Part shown: in pieces, positions 1-8,632 of the stretch | Layout: each line of letters begins with the position of its first letter | How positions within the stretch are numbered: position 1 is the stretch's first letter | Source of the DNA: an uncultured Cyclobacteriaceae bacterium | GTDB taxonomy: Bacteria > Bacteroidota > Bacteroidia > Cytophagales > Cyclobacteriaceae | Reading direction: 5' to 3' | Length of the DNA: 37,922 nucleotides | Assembly (NCBI GenBank): GCA_947492745.1 | Contig: CANLOE010000072.1 | Coordinates: forward strand, 1 to 37,922 | Position numbers and translations under genes: made by a program | Notes under the pieces: model-generated | What the model saw: the letters and a program-made list of their open reading frames with translations, nothing else | What the model was told of the DNA's origin: nothing | Database searches by the model: none

Positions 1-80
1 CAAAAAACGTATTCATTTACTGATTTGAAGTCAGTTAAGTCCGGAATAGATTTTCTAATGGACATTTTGGGTTTAAAATA
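1..80 (+). repeat. PR-A palindromic repeat, copy 1 (right half only)
   Basis: This is the right arm of the PR-A repeat, cut by the window edge. It matches the right halves of the copies at 1174-1340 and 11497-11662 almost base for base, including the terminal CATTTTGGGTTTA. The left arm would lie outside the window. The rest of the space up to the first gene (81-184) shows nothing I recognise. Confidence 0.9.
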
Positions 81-184
81 CATGTCCATTTATACCGATC
101 TACAACAATTTAAAACCGCAGAAGGAAATCTAGTCCATGATTTTTGGGTTTATCGGCCGGCAATTATTTTTAACCATTTAACAT

Positions 185-1060
185 ATGGAAACCATGAATA
201 AACTAGTAGTATTCGTTCTTGTTCTCATCGCAGCAGGTTCTTGTAGCGAAGAGGTACTTCTTAGTCCCAATCAGGAAGTACCCATTTCAAAAAAAGAGAA
301 ACCAATGGAGGATGGCTCTCATCGCAGGTCCGGTTGGGTTCTTCTGGACAGAGATTCCCGATTGATGATCAGAAGATCATCTTCTTACGTTACTTTCAAG
401 AAAAATACCTATGCCTACTTCGACAATGAAGGTAAAATATGGCAAGGTACTCTAAAATCAGACACCAGATTGCTCCCTTCCGGTTCTACTGAAGATTTTT
501 CCGAAAGGATAACGTTCAAAGCAGGGACCGAGGTGCTTTTTGAGTCACGACAGGGAGGAAGGGTCAAGCGGGGCACTTTGAGGTACGATGTCAATTTAGC
601 TCCTTCGGGAGCTCCCAAAGCCAATACCCACGCTTATAAAATCGTGTTCAAAGCGGGAACGGAAGTGGTCTATGCCACAGGGCAAGAGAACAGGGTCTTG
701 GAAGGCACCTTGAAAAATGATAGACGCCTTTTTGTATCAGGGGCTTCCTCGGACTCCTCCCCAGTGACCTTCAAAGCGGGGACACGCGTATATTTTGAGT
801 TTAGACAGAGGGTGGCCGTAAAGCGAGGTGTTCTGAAAAACGATAGCAATCTACTGCCCAATGGGTATACGGACTTTTTTTCAAGGCGCATCTTTAAGGC
901 CGGAAGTGAGGTCGTATTCACCACTGGTCAGAAAGAAAAGGTGAGTAGTGGCATTCTGAAAAGCAGGTCTTTTTTCAAACCTCCCGGGTCCAATTCAGGC
1001 TTTTATGTACCTGCGGGACCGGTCGTTACCTTCGACCGCTTTGGAGGTGCGCAGTTCTGA
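185..1060 (+). CDS. Lipoprotein with five about 41-residue beta-rich repeats
   Basis: This predicted lipoprotein has no assigned function. The N-terminus is a short lipoprotein signal ending AAGSC, with Cys20 as the likely lipidated residue. A second in-frame ATG at 194 (MNKLVV) would give an equally good or better signal peptide. From about residue 68 the chain is a tandem array with period about 41: units at roughly 68-108, 109-152, 153-193, 194-234 and 235-274, then a partial end. Each unit reads approximately V-x-F-K-A-G-T-x-V-x-F, then G-x-V-x-x-G-T-L-K-x-D, then L-x-P-x-G. The pattern suggests short beta-hairpins stacking into a solenoid or surface-exposed rod, loosely like MORN-type 'GTL' repeats; that is inference. 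It stands alone between repeat elements, with no operon partner in view. It should sit on the periplasmic face or the outer membrane. Confidence 0.8.
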   Translation: METMNKLVVFVLVLIAAGSCSEEVLLSPNQEVPISKKEKPMEDGSHRRSGWVLLDRDSRLMIRRSSSYVTFKKNTYAYFDNEGKIWQGTLKSDTRLLPSGSTEDFSERITFKAGTEVLFESRQGGRVKRGTLRYDVNLAPSGAPKANTHAYKIVFKAGTEVVYATGQENRVLEGTLKNDRRLFVSGASSDSSPVTFKAGTRVYFEFRQRVAVKRGVLKNDSNLLPNGYTDFFSRRIFKAGSEVVFTTGQKEKVSSGILKSRSFFKPPGSNSGFYVPAGPVVTFDRFGGAQF

Positions 1061-1144
1061 TCCCGATCATCCATAATCAGGGTTCTTTTCAAAAGAAAAA
1101 GTCAAAACTGTCATCAGTCAGGTTATCGCCTACAAATTAGCCTA

Positions 1145-1357
1145 AATCAGTTTTGAGATAAGTACTCATTTTATCCCAGAATGTTCGTTGGAACTTCGTC
1201 ATGAGGACTTAAATGGCAATGAATCAGTGCGTTTTCTTGGGTTCAGCGTAGTACCGCTACGGTTAATTCAAAAAACGCATTCAGTTACTGATTTGAAGTC
1301 AGTTAAGTCCGGAATAGATTTTCTAATGGACATTTTGGGTTTATCTCAAAACTGATT
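1145..1357 (+). repeat. PR-A palindromic repeat, copy 2, with extended 17-bp flanking inverted repeat
   Basis: The PR-A core spans about 1174-1340 and is a long imperfect palindrome folding around CGTAG-taccg-CTACG near 1247-1259. Outside the core, AATCAGTTTTGAGATAA at 1145-1161 is answered exactly by its reverse complement at 1341-1357. The whole 213-bp unit can therefore form one long hairpin. It lies between the lipoprotein gene at 185-1060 and the 3' end of the polymerase gene. Confidence 0.9.
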
Positions 1358-1369
1358 ATCATTTTCTGC

Positions 1370-1536
1370 GTAATACAAATTTGCTTTTTAAATGTCGTGT
1401 AAGATTTCGCAGATCATTTTGGGCTAAACAAGGCGAAAACCACAGGGATAGCAGCGCTATCGTGAGGATTTTCAACGCAGGGTAGCGCAAAATGAACAGG
1501 AAGATAGGCGACATTTGAAATGTAAGTTTGTATAAG
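1370..1536 (+). repeat. PR-B palindromic repeat, copy 1
   Basis: This 167-bp imperfect palindrome runs from TACAAATTTG on the left to AAGTTTGTA on the right. AAATGTCG on the left arm is mirrored by CGACATTT on the right arm. The apex is GATAGC-AGC-GCTATC. It matches copies at 11227-11392, 30520-30685 and (inverted) 34820-34949. It starts 13 bp after PR-A copy 2. The remaining 1537-1622 holds only the 3' flank of the polymerase gene. Confidence 0.9.
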
Positions 1537-1622
1537 ATACAATTGAGCATCGACAAGGTTATAAAAAAGCCCTTCGTCCCCTCCGAATTGCTTCTGAAAA
1601 GTGCCTCAGGTTTTCGGGTGTG

Positions 1623-2975
1623 CTAACTGAACAGCTCTTTGTTTCCGTTTTTGAGCTTGAAATTATAGAAAAAACCAATCAATACCACAAAGAAGAGTAT
1701 TTGGCTGAGGTGTACGAACTTCAGTCCAAGGCCTGATTGCATACTTCCGGAAAGGTTAAATGCCAAGGTGAGATAAGCTCCACTGACCAGGAAGCTAGGT
1801 TTGCTCAAGAACAATTTATACAGTCTGATCAGCACAAATCCCAAGATGAGCAAAACCCAAAAGGCGCCCACTTGCCCAAAATTCATATAGGACTCTCCTA
1901 TCAAACTGGGAGTGACTCCTGCCGTATCGTCCATTTTATCACTATCCGTATCGTCCTTGGAGAAAACAGCATATTTGAAGTCCACATTCGCATGATGTTG
2001 TGCCCCTGGCAGAAATTTTTTAAAGTCAGTGTAGTACAAAGAGCCATGGTAGTACTGATCTTCTGTAAAGTTCCTGGCAATAATGGCCACCATGGCGGGT
2101 CGGTGGGTCGTAACGATGTAAAATTCCTTTAATGTAGCGTCCAAGCCTTTGCTATCATCGTCTCTACGAAAGGCCCCCAATGCGCTGACAAAAACAACTA
2201 CGGCCAGAAATCCTACCAACATCCACTTTAAAGAAAATTTCTTCTGTTTCAAGAGTATGTAAAGGGATAAATACTCTCCGATGCAGATGAGGGTATTGGA
2301 GCGATATCCCCTGAGTAGTATAATGGCCATAACCAATACCAGAAAAGCGTGGGACCACCACAGGCTCCTTTTTTTATGATGGGAATCATAGAGAATGAAA
2401 AGTGAAAAAACAGGCAGTGCCATGTAGAATAGGTTGGGGATACCGTTGCCTTTCTGAAAGGCCACCTTGGCGATATTGGCCTTAGCGGCGAATAGTGGTG
2501 CTCCTCCAAATTTCGCAAATAAGAACATATTGACTAGAATAGCGAAAGCTATCAGTCCGTAGATCAACCGTACGTTATGAGGGTGTTTGTTATAGGTCAG
2601 GTCTGTCCACTGCATACTCAGGGACTCGCCCAATACAGTACCCAAAAACAATGCCGCATAACCAATGCCGATAAGGTTAAATGGAAAATCCTTTAGCGGG
2701 ATAGGCTTGTACTGTTCATAGATAAATGCACCGATTACCAGTAGAAGTACGTATGCACTGCCCAACAATACAAAAGGGTGAAATATAAGCCCTTTGTATA
2801 ATTTCGTAAACGTATAAATTCCACCCAATACATAGAAAACAGTCCAAAGTGCAGTGTACCTATACTCAACTATACTCTGGGAGTAGGCCAATATACCAAC
2901 CAATAGCAGAGCGAGTATGGTCAATACCAATTGTATTCCTTTCAAGGAGTCATTTCTTATTGCCAGTGCCTGCAT
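1623..2975 (-). CDS. Wzy-type polysaccharide repeat-unit polymerase (multi-pass membrane protein)
   Basis: This is a probable inner-membrane polymerase that joins lipid-linked oligosaccharide units in a Wzx/Wzy-type exopolysaccharide pathway. The 450-residue product is almost entirely hydrophobic, with roughly ten to twelve membrane-spanning stretches. A longer hydrophilic loop around residues 265-355 resembles the large periplasmic loop of Wzy and O-antigen ligase proteins. Sequence conservation in this family is very low, so the call rests mainly on topology, length and position. It is the last gene of the minus-strand cluster wza-wzc-wzx-sulfotransferase-sulfotransferase-wzy, 100 bp after the preceding sulfotransferase gene. 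An O-antigen ligase or an EpsG-like protein is the main alternative. The 3' side runs into PR-B and PR-A. Confidence 0.75.
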   Translation of the reverse strand: MQALAIRNDSLKGIQLVLTILALLLVGILAYSQSIVEYRYTALWTVFYVLGGIYTFTKLYKGLIFHPFVLLGSAYVLLLVIGAFIYEQYKPIPLKDFPFNLIGIGYAALFLGTVLGESLSMQWTDLTYNKHPHNVRLIYGLIAFAILVNMFLFAKFGGAPLFAAKANIAKVAFQKGNGIPNLFYMALPVFSLFILYDSHHKKRSLWWSHAFLVLVMAIILLRGYRSNTLICIGEYLSLYILLKQKKFSLKWMLVGFLAVVVFVSALGAFRRDDDSKGLDATLKEFYIVTTHRPAMVAIIARNFTEDQYYHGSLYYTDFKKFLPGAQHHANVDFKYAVFSKDDTDSDKMDDTAGVTPSLIGESYMNFGQVGAFWVLLILGFVLIRLYKLFLSKPSFLVSGAYLTLAFNLSGSMQSGLGLKFVHLSQILFFVVLIGFFYNFKLKNGNKELFS

Positions 2976-3075
2976 GAGCTGTTCATTACGTTGTTATGGT
3001 CGTTTGTATATCGGAAGAATGAACTTCTTGCCCTCAGCGTTTTTTCTCCTTTCGACCTTACTACCTATTTTCCTT

Positions 3076-4008
3076 CTATTTGTCCTTTAGTGCTATTGAG
3101 GGCCAAGGTACATCATCAAAGTTATTCATAAAATAGCTATATTCCTCTGCATAATAACTTTGCAGGCGGCTTTTCATCTCCTCATTGAGTTCAAAAGGTG
3201 CCACTTTACCGCCTCCATTGAACTTCATATACAAAGGGTAGAGCCACTTGTTGATTTTTCTCAAAGTATTGTGAACAGCCTTCTTATCATGGACCATCTG
3301 TCTCAACCTGTAGCCTTTCTCCATATACAATTTGTGCAGGCCTTGATTTTTGACACTAATGGTCTTGTTCAATCGCTGGAAATCATAGGTTTCATAAAAA
3401 TCCGGATCGATATCCAAAAAACGGCATATTCCCTGCATCAGTCCTTTGACGTTCAATTTCATATGCTCATAAAAGATAATATGGATATCCTCTTTTGGGA
3501 GTATATCATAGTAACTTTGTAAAGCCAGTGAATACCTTCCCTGCTGTAGGGTCATCATGTGCTGTTGATCGGTCCCCAGCGGATTTTCCATCTGCTGAGT
3601 GATGTATTTTTCGAAGCTGCACTCCTGCTCCAGAAGCCCTGCCTGCTTAGCAAAGTTAAACCAGGATACCATCCGCGATACGGGTTCTCTTAGTGTGAAG
3701 ATAAACTTCACATTGCCCAGCACGGTCTTCGCCCTTCGCGCTACTTGTGCAGAATGAAGGTAATCGGGGGTAGCCTCGGCTCGGATACCTTCGCCACTAC
3801 CATTGTAGTACTCCATGTACTTATCGACACCGTCTTCAAAACGGTACTTGGAGTCCAATGGATAATCCAATTCGAGGAAAAAGCGCGTCTCTTTCATTGA
3901 TGAAGCGCACATCTCGGGATGATCGCCCAAGTATTTGAACAATGAGGTAGTACCTGCTTTGGTCGTACCTCCTATTATACAGTAAGCTTGTTGGTCTTTT
4001 GTATTCAT
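3076..4008 (-). CDS. PAPS-dependent carbohydrate sulfotransferase (first of three)
   Basis: This enzyme is predicted to transfer sulfate from PAPS to a hydroxyl of a sugar, here probably a unit of the exopolysaccharide made by the surrounding genes. The N-terminal PAPS 5'-phosphosulfate loop is GGTTKAGTTSLFKYL (about residues 13-27). The 3'-phosphate binding segment is TLREPVSRMVSWF around residues 105-117. The length of 310 residues is normal for the Sulfotransfer_1 / heparan-type family, and no signal peptide or membrane anchor is seen, so it should act in the cytoplasm. Its ATG overlaps the stop of the preceding sulfotransferase gene by four bases (ATGA), so the two are translationally coupled. 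The acceptor sugar cannot be read from the sequence. Confidence 0.87.
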   Translation of the reverse strand: MNTKDQQAYCIIGGTTKAGTTSLFKYLGDHPEMCASSMKETRFFLELDYPLDSKYRFEDGVDKYMEYYNGSGEGIRAEATPDYLHSAQVARRAKTVLGNVKFIFTLREPVSRMVSWFNFAKQAGLLEQECSFEKYITQQMENPLGTDQQHMMTLQQGRYSLALQSYYDILPKEDIHIIFYEHMKLNVKGLMQGICRFLDIDPDFYETYDFQRLNKTISVKNQGLHKLYMEKGYRLRQMVHDKKAVHNTLRKINKWLYPLYMKFNGGGKVAPFELNEEMKSRLQSYYAEEYSYFMNNFDDVPWPSIALKDK

Positions 4009-4880
4009 TTGTTCCAGTGACTTAGGTCTCTACCGATCAATGTGGCCAAGCGTTCGTTCGCTGATCGAAAGCGTTCCGAAAGTGCCGCTCTGATAGCTGC
4101 ATCGATTTTTGGAGGTTTGAATTCTTTTTCGTTCATATCCAAAAGTTTATTTTTCATTTTCCTACCCAGATGAGTGGGCATTAACTTTTTGAAGTATTTC
4201 TTTAGGGGATTTCTGTCCGTGAGAAAATCTGTCACGAAAGCATATTTGGGTAGTGCCGAACGGTTGTATTTTTTTCCTTTATCCAGTGCTACTTCCTTAC
4301 TGAACCCAAAGTGGTACATCAGATCATTACAGACCTCCTCCGTTCTTTTGGCCAGATCTTCATTGAGCAAAACATATACCTGATCTTTTCTGAAATGCCG
4401 ATAGAGTATTTCCAGATGAGTCACATATTCGCTACGTGTGTAATATTCACAAAAACGCCTTGCTATCCAGTTGTCACCGAAGCGATTTTCATCCGCTTCC
4501 ATCGCTTCCTCAAAGGTAGGTATCGTCTCCCAGCCCAGACGACGGGCGTACCAATAGGCGGAATAAGCGCGCTCAACGGGATGCCGCAGGACAACGACCA
4601 GTTTTACATCAGGGTTGTGTGTTTTGAGCCGGATAAGGCTTTCTTCCAGATACATGATACCGACACTCTTGGCAATAATGGAATCACCGCTGGACCAGTG
4701 AGGAAAATGTCGGAGGTAAGCTTTTTGGTAGCCTTCCGCATACTCTTTATCATTGATAAAGTAGGTGAACTCCAAATCCTCATGAGTGATGAAATCAGGG
4801 TGCTTGGCCAAGTATCGGTTCAGGGAAGAAGTTCCTGCCTTCTGCGCTCCGATAATCATGATTTTGATTTTTTCTGACAT
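4005..4880 (-). CDS. PAPS-dependent carbohydrate sulfotransferase (second of three)
   Basis: This is a second soluble sulfotransferase, clearly divergent from its neighbour at 3076-4008. The PAPS loop is IIGAQKAGTSSLNRYL (residues 8-23), followed by the 3'-phosphate motif VVLRHPVERAYSAYW. With 291 residues it is full length for the family. It lies 63 bp after the flippase gene and overlaps the next gene by ATGA. Two different sulfotransferases translated in tandem suggest sulfation at two positions or on two residues of the repeat unit; this is inference. The reaction would occur on the lipid-linked precursor in the cytosol before export. Confidence 0.87.
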   Translation of the reverse strand: MSEKIKIMIIGAQKAGTSSLNRYLAKHPDFITHEDLEFTYFINDKEYAEGYQKAYLRHFPHWSSGDSIIAKSVGIMYLEESLIRLKTHNPDVKLVVVLRHPVERAYSAYWYARRLGWETIPTFEEAMEADENRFGDNWIARRFCEYYTRSEYVTHLEILYRHFRKDQVYVLLNEDLAKRTEEVCNDLMYHFGFSKEVALDKGKKYNRSALPKYAFVTDFLTDRNPLKKYFKKLMPTHLGRKMKNKLLDMNEKEFKPPKIDAAIRAALSERFRSANERLATLIGRDLSHWNK

Positions 4881-4943
4881 AGTTTAAGGTTTATGGAGTT
4901 GGTAATTGCGGTCCTACATTATTGAATTTGGGGCCATACCCGG

Positions 4944-6311
4944 TCAAGGTATTTTTGATAATGTTTTTTTCAAGTGATTTAATGGGTTATAAATAGTATT
5001 GATCTGCATTCGCTTATTGGTATAGAGTACATACAGTAGATTTCTGAGAACAAGTCCTATCATATTAGCAAAGGCAGCTCCGAAGAGCCCATAGTATGGA
5101 ATCAGTATGAGGTTGGCCACAATGTTGATGGCAAATGAAATCAGTATAATGTTTTGATTGGCTTTTTGATGTCCCGTCATGATCAGCAACATCCCTCCCG
5201 ACCCGCAGAAAGCATTGAAAAGCTGCCCACTACATAGCAGTACGACTGCCCATACATAAAGTTCCGGCTCAAAGGCATCACCGAAAAGAGACAGTATGGG
5301 GCCATAGAATACCGCTATCAGCAACAATATAGGGAGGGTAGAGAACACAATGAGCTTTGTAGATTGTGTGACATACCTTTGCAGACCTTTGGTATCATTA
5401 GCATCCTTGAGTTGTGCGAACTTAGGTGCCGAAATACTATTAACGGCAAACAACACGACATTGGCTACTGATGATACCCGTAGCAATACACGGAATATAC
5501 CCACTTCGTCTTCGGACACCATGGCACCCAAGATGAGCGTATCCGTCCATCCGTTAAGGGTTACCAAAGTACCGGAAAACAGCATGGGCAATGAGGTATC
5601 GATCAGGTCCTTGGTCTTCAGTTCGGAAGAGGGCCTGTGTTCCCGAAACTTCGAGTGGCGGATCCAAGGTATAAAACTATATAGAGCGGCCAGCGTCACT
5701 CCTATGGCAAACACAACTTCGAGCATACGCTCGATGGCCAGGAACTTGGGTAAAATCAACAACAAAATCGTTGCCAAGAAAAAATTCGCAAAATTGACCA
5801 ATGCGGAGAAGTGTCCGATTTTCTTTAATCCTCGCAGTGCACCACTGTTATAAAAAAGGATAATCGATGGCAGGACCGCCAATGCCATAATCTGAAATGC
5901 TCCTGTCAGATTTTCCTTTCCAAAAGCATATGTGGCCAATACATCGGCACCCAGAAAGAAAAAAAGAACGGTAACAGTTCCGGCCAGCAATACTACTTTC
6001 AGGCCTTTGTTATATACCTCTTTGATGCGGGCATGGTCCTGTTTGAAGGAAAGCTGGGAGACGTGCTTTACTACCGAAGAGTCAAAACCCATCCTACCTA
6101 TCATCGCAGCGACTTGATACAGCCCCTGAGCCATGGCGAAAATCCCAAAATCGGTGACACCCAGCTCCCGTACCGCTACAATAGTGAACAAGTAACCGAA
6201 TACCAGACCGAAACCCTTGAACATCAAAGCCAAGAAGGCACCCGATAACAGTTCCTTATGATCTTTATGTTGAATTTTATGAAGTACCTTGAGCGCTAGA
6301 GACTTGAACAT
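4944..6311 (-). CDS. Wzx-type oligosaccharide flippase (MOP superfamily)
   Basis: This is predicted to flip lipid-linked repeat units across the inner membrane. The 455-residue protein has the usual 12-14 hydrophobic helices. Its N-terminal half carries the family pattern FGLVFGYLFTIVAVRELG followed by GVTDFGIFAMAQ, typical of polysaccharide biosynthesis (Polysacc_synt) transporters. The start ATG follows the co-polymerase gene by 14 bp, so both are surely on one message. Two sulfotransferase genes come next, so sulfated units are probably the cargo, though that is inference. The nearest alternative is another MATE-like exporter, which the context makes unlikely. Confidence 0.88.
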   Translation of the reverse strand: MFKSLALKVLHKIQHKDHKELLSGAFLALMFKGFGLVFGYLFTIVAVRELGVTDFGIFAMAQGLYQVAAMIGRMGFDSSVVKHVSQLSFKQDHARIKEVYNKGLKVVLLAGTVTVLFFFLGADVLATYAFGKENLTGAFQIMALAVLPSIILFYNSGALRGLKKIGHFSALVNFANFFLATILLLILPKFLAIERMLEVVFAIGVTLAALYSFIPWIRHSKFREHRPSSELKTKDLIDTSLPMLFSGTLVTLNGWTDTLILGAMVSEDEVGIFRVLLRVSSVANVVLFAVNSISAPKFAQLKDANDTKGLQRYVTQSTKLIVFSTLPILLLIAVFYGPILSLFGDAFEPELYVWAVVLLCSGQLFNAFCGSGGMLLIMTGHQKANQNIILISFAINIVANLILIPYYGLFGAAFANMIGLVLRNLLYVLYTNKRMQINTIYNPLNHLKKTLSKIP

Positions 6312-6325
6312 AAGACGAAAAGCCC

Positions 6326-8614
6326 TTAAGCATCATTAAAAATCGCATGGAACTTATTTTCATCGGCATCTTTTACCATCTCGTTCAGTGGTGTGAAATC
6401 GATGGGGCTATGATTTTTCCTCACTACAAAGAGGTTGAGGTCCAATAAGGGGTAGAGTGCAAAATAATCCGAGGTCCTGTTCAGTGCTGCACTATCTACA
6501 ACGATATGATCGAAGCTTTTTTCCAGAGCGGCAAAGAGCTTGGCAAAGCGGTCACTATCGAAGAGGTCCGTACCGTTCGTATGGATATCTCCGGCAGGAA
6601 GCAGGAAAAGTTTTCCGTTATCCGTTTTTTTCACTACTTCTTTCAATTCGGGTTTACCTGCCAGTATATCTTTTAGCCCCGGGGCATTGCGCATGTGAAA
6701 GTATTCGTGTAAACTAGGGGCGTCTATGTTCGCATCGATGAGCAATGTGCGCTTGCCCGCCATGGCGAAGGTCCTGGCCAAGTGAAGTGCCACAAAACTT
6801 TTTCCATCGCCACCGACCAGTGAGCTGATACCTATGGTCTTATTCGTGGTCATATGGTGTATTTTCATCCGAAGTGCCCTAAAGGATTCCAGACCGGACT
6901 TACCTAAAGCGACCATGTGCATCCCTTTGGCCTGTCTACTTCCTCTATTGCGCTGTATGACTGCCGCTATGGGAACTTGTGTCAGCTTGGCGATATCACC
7001 CTGGTAGAGGAGTTTGTTGGATAGAATATCTTTAAAAAAGATGAACATCAGAGGAAATAGTAGACCCGCAAACATCGAAGCTCCCAGTAGCAATGGCTTT
7101 TTAGGAGAAACGGGCTTGTTTCCTTCTACCTGTGCCCTATCGACGATAATATCGGTCGGTGCATTGGAGGCCTTGAGTATGGCTGCTTCTACTCTCTTTT
7201 GCAATAGATAGTTATAGATATTGTCATTGAACTCAAAGCGCCGCTGCGCACTCAGAAGAAGCCGCTCTGTCTGCGGTAGACCATCGATGGTCTGCTCCAC
7301 AGAGGATACGCGGTCATTGATATTGTCCAGTGTAATCTTCGAGGAAACGTTGATGCTGTTGACATTTTCCAATATCGCTTTTTTTGTATTTCGGATGTTC
7401 TGCTTCAGCATCTTCACGCGGGGGTTCTCTCCTCTGGCGCTATAGCTCAGTGTTACCTTTTTTGCTTCTAGCTCACTCAACTTGTTGATAAGGTTGTTCA
7501 GCGTAGCGTCTTGGATACCCATAACCGAAGGGGCAACAATATCTCCACTACCGGAATTGCTCTTGACATAGCGCAGGAGATAGTTATAATACTTGGACTT
7601 GATCAGCTCGGTAGATTTTTGTTTTTCCAGCTCCTGTAGTTGATCATAAGCATTTTTGGATTCATAGCTGAGATCCATCACGTTGATATTGCTCCTTGAA
7701 CGCTCTAGATCTTTCTCCGCTCTTTTCAGCGAATCCGATATGCCCATCAGTTGCCGATCGATAAACTCGATGGTGCTGATGGCCAAGCTGTTCTTTTTTT
7801 CATAGTTTTTTTTCACATAGAGTTCCACCAGACGGTTAAGAAAATCTATTTCCTTGTTTTTGAGTTTTCCTTCTATCTTCAGCTCCAGTATAGAGGCGTC
7901 TTTGGTTATAGTGGCAATGCCCAGCTTTTTCCGATACCTTTCCGTAAGGCGGTCCAGATCGTTGACCTTGAAAAAATACCTTCCTTCCTTCACTTCCTCA
8001 TTAAAGTAGGCATCGGGGGTCAGCTGAAATTTCAAATAAGGATGTTCAAAGTAATCACCGACCTTTAGGGTTTCGCTGATTTCTACTTTATCTATCTTTT
8101 CCCGAAGTAGTCGGTTATTTTGAAAATCGTATATCTCTACATTTTCTCCATTGACTTCTATAGTATAGTTCTGGGCATCCAGAAAGCGAACTTCCACGGG
8201 AATATTGACCATCTGGGGCATGGTACTGTCCAATTTTACGATAAAGGGAGCATCTTGATAAAACTCTCTTGGCCTCAGAAGGGTCTCCTGAAAATAGGAC
8301 ACTTTAAAATTCAGATCGCGGAGGGTCTGACTGACCAGACTGTAGGACTTCAAGATAGCTATCTCATCGGCGATTACTTTCTGGTCCTTGACCAATTGCA
8401 CTCCATCAAAAAGATCTTCCACTACTTTTGAGGTAGCGACATCGTTTACCCGTACACTGGAAGTTACTTTGAATTTTGGCGGTAGGTACATCGCCAGTAA
8501 CAGACCGATAAAAAATGCCAGAACAGCAGAAACCAAAAAGAGGTACCACTTACTTCTTATTTTTTTTATTATGGCGCCGATGTCAATGCCCGCTTGCCCA
8601 ATTACCGTATTCAT
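6326..8614 (-). CDS. Wzc-like polysaccharide co-polymerase with degenerate tyrosine-kinase domain
   Basis: This is a chain-length regulator and export partner at the inner membrane. The N-terminal Wzz-type region has a first membrane helix at about residues 25-45, a periplasmic coiled-coil part (about 260-470) and a second helix at about 507-528. A cytoplasmic P-loop domain follows. The loop GGDGKS (Lys605) is recognisable but lacks the usual Pro of PGEGKS. Walker A' reads LLIDANIDAPS (about 624-634) where BY-kinases have IDADLRRPS, so the second Asp and the Arg are missing. Walker B is IVVDSAA instead of a VIDTPP-type sequence. The chain ends at FNDA directly after the last predicted strand, with no C-terminal tyrosine cluster. 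It may bind ATP but probably does not autophosphorylate in the classical way. It follows the export lipoprotein gene by 18 bp. Confidence 0.88.
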   Translation of the reverse strand: MNTVIGQAGIDIGAIIKKIRSKWYLFLVSAVLAFFIGLLLAMYLPPKFKVTSSVRVNDVATSKVVEDLFDGVQLVKDQKVIADEIAILKSYSLVSQTLRDLNFKVSYFQETLLRPREFYQDAPFIVKLDSTMPQMVNIPVEVRFLDAQNYTIEVNGENVEIYDFQNNRLLREKIDKVEISETLKVGDYFEHPYLKFQLTPDAYFNEEVKEGRYFFKVNDLDRLTERYRKKLGIATITKDASILELKIEGKLKNKEIDFLNRLVELYVKKNYEKKNSLAISTIEFIDRQLMGISDSLKRAEKDLERSRSNINVMDLSYESKNAYDQLQELEKQKSTELIKSKYYNYLLRYVKSNSGSGDIVAPSVMGIQDATLNNLINKLSELEAKKVTLSYSARGENPRVKMLKQNIRNTKKAILENVNSINVSSKITLDNINDRVSSVEQTIDGLPQTERLLLSAQRRFEFNDNIYNYLLQKRVEAAILKASNAPTDIIVDRAQVEGNKPVSPKKPLLLGASMFAGLLFPLMFIFFKDILSNKLLYQGDIAKLTQVPIAAVIQRNRGSRQAKGMHMVALGKSGLESFRALRMKIHHMTTNKTIGISSLVGGDGKSFVALHLARTFAMAGKRTLLIDANIDAPSLHEYFHMRNAPGLKDILAGKPELKEVVKKTDNGKLFLLPAGDIHTNGTDLFDSDRFAKLFAALEKSFDHIVVDSAALNRTSDYFALYPLLDLNLFVVRKNHSPIDFTPLNEMVKDADENKFHAIFNDA

Positions 8615-8632
8615 TTTTCTTATAGGTTAATA

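Noticed and set aside
1359-1556. Minus-strand open frame of 65 codons
   Set aside because: It lies entirely inside PR-B copy 1; its reading frame follows from the repeat and is not shared as a protein by the other copies.
4311-4877. 188-codon plus-strand frame
   Set aside because: It is antisense to the sulfotransferase with intact PAPS motifs; a shadow frame.
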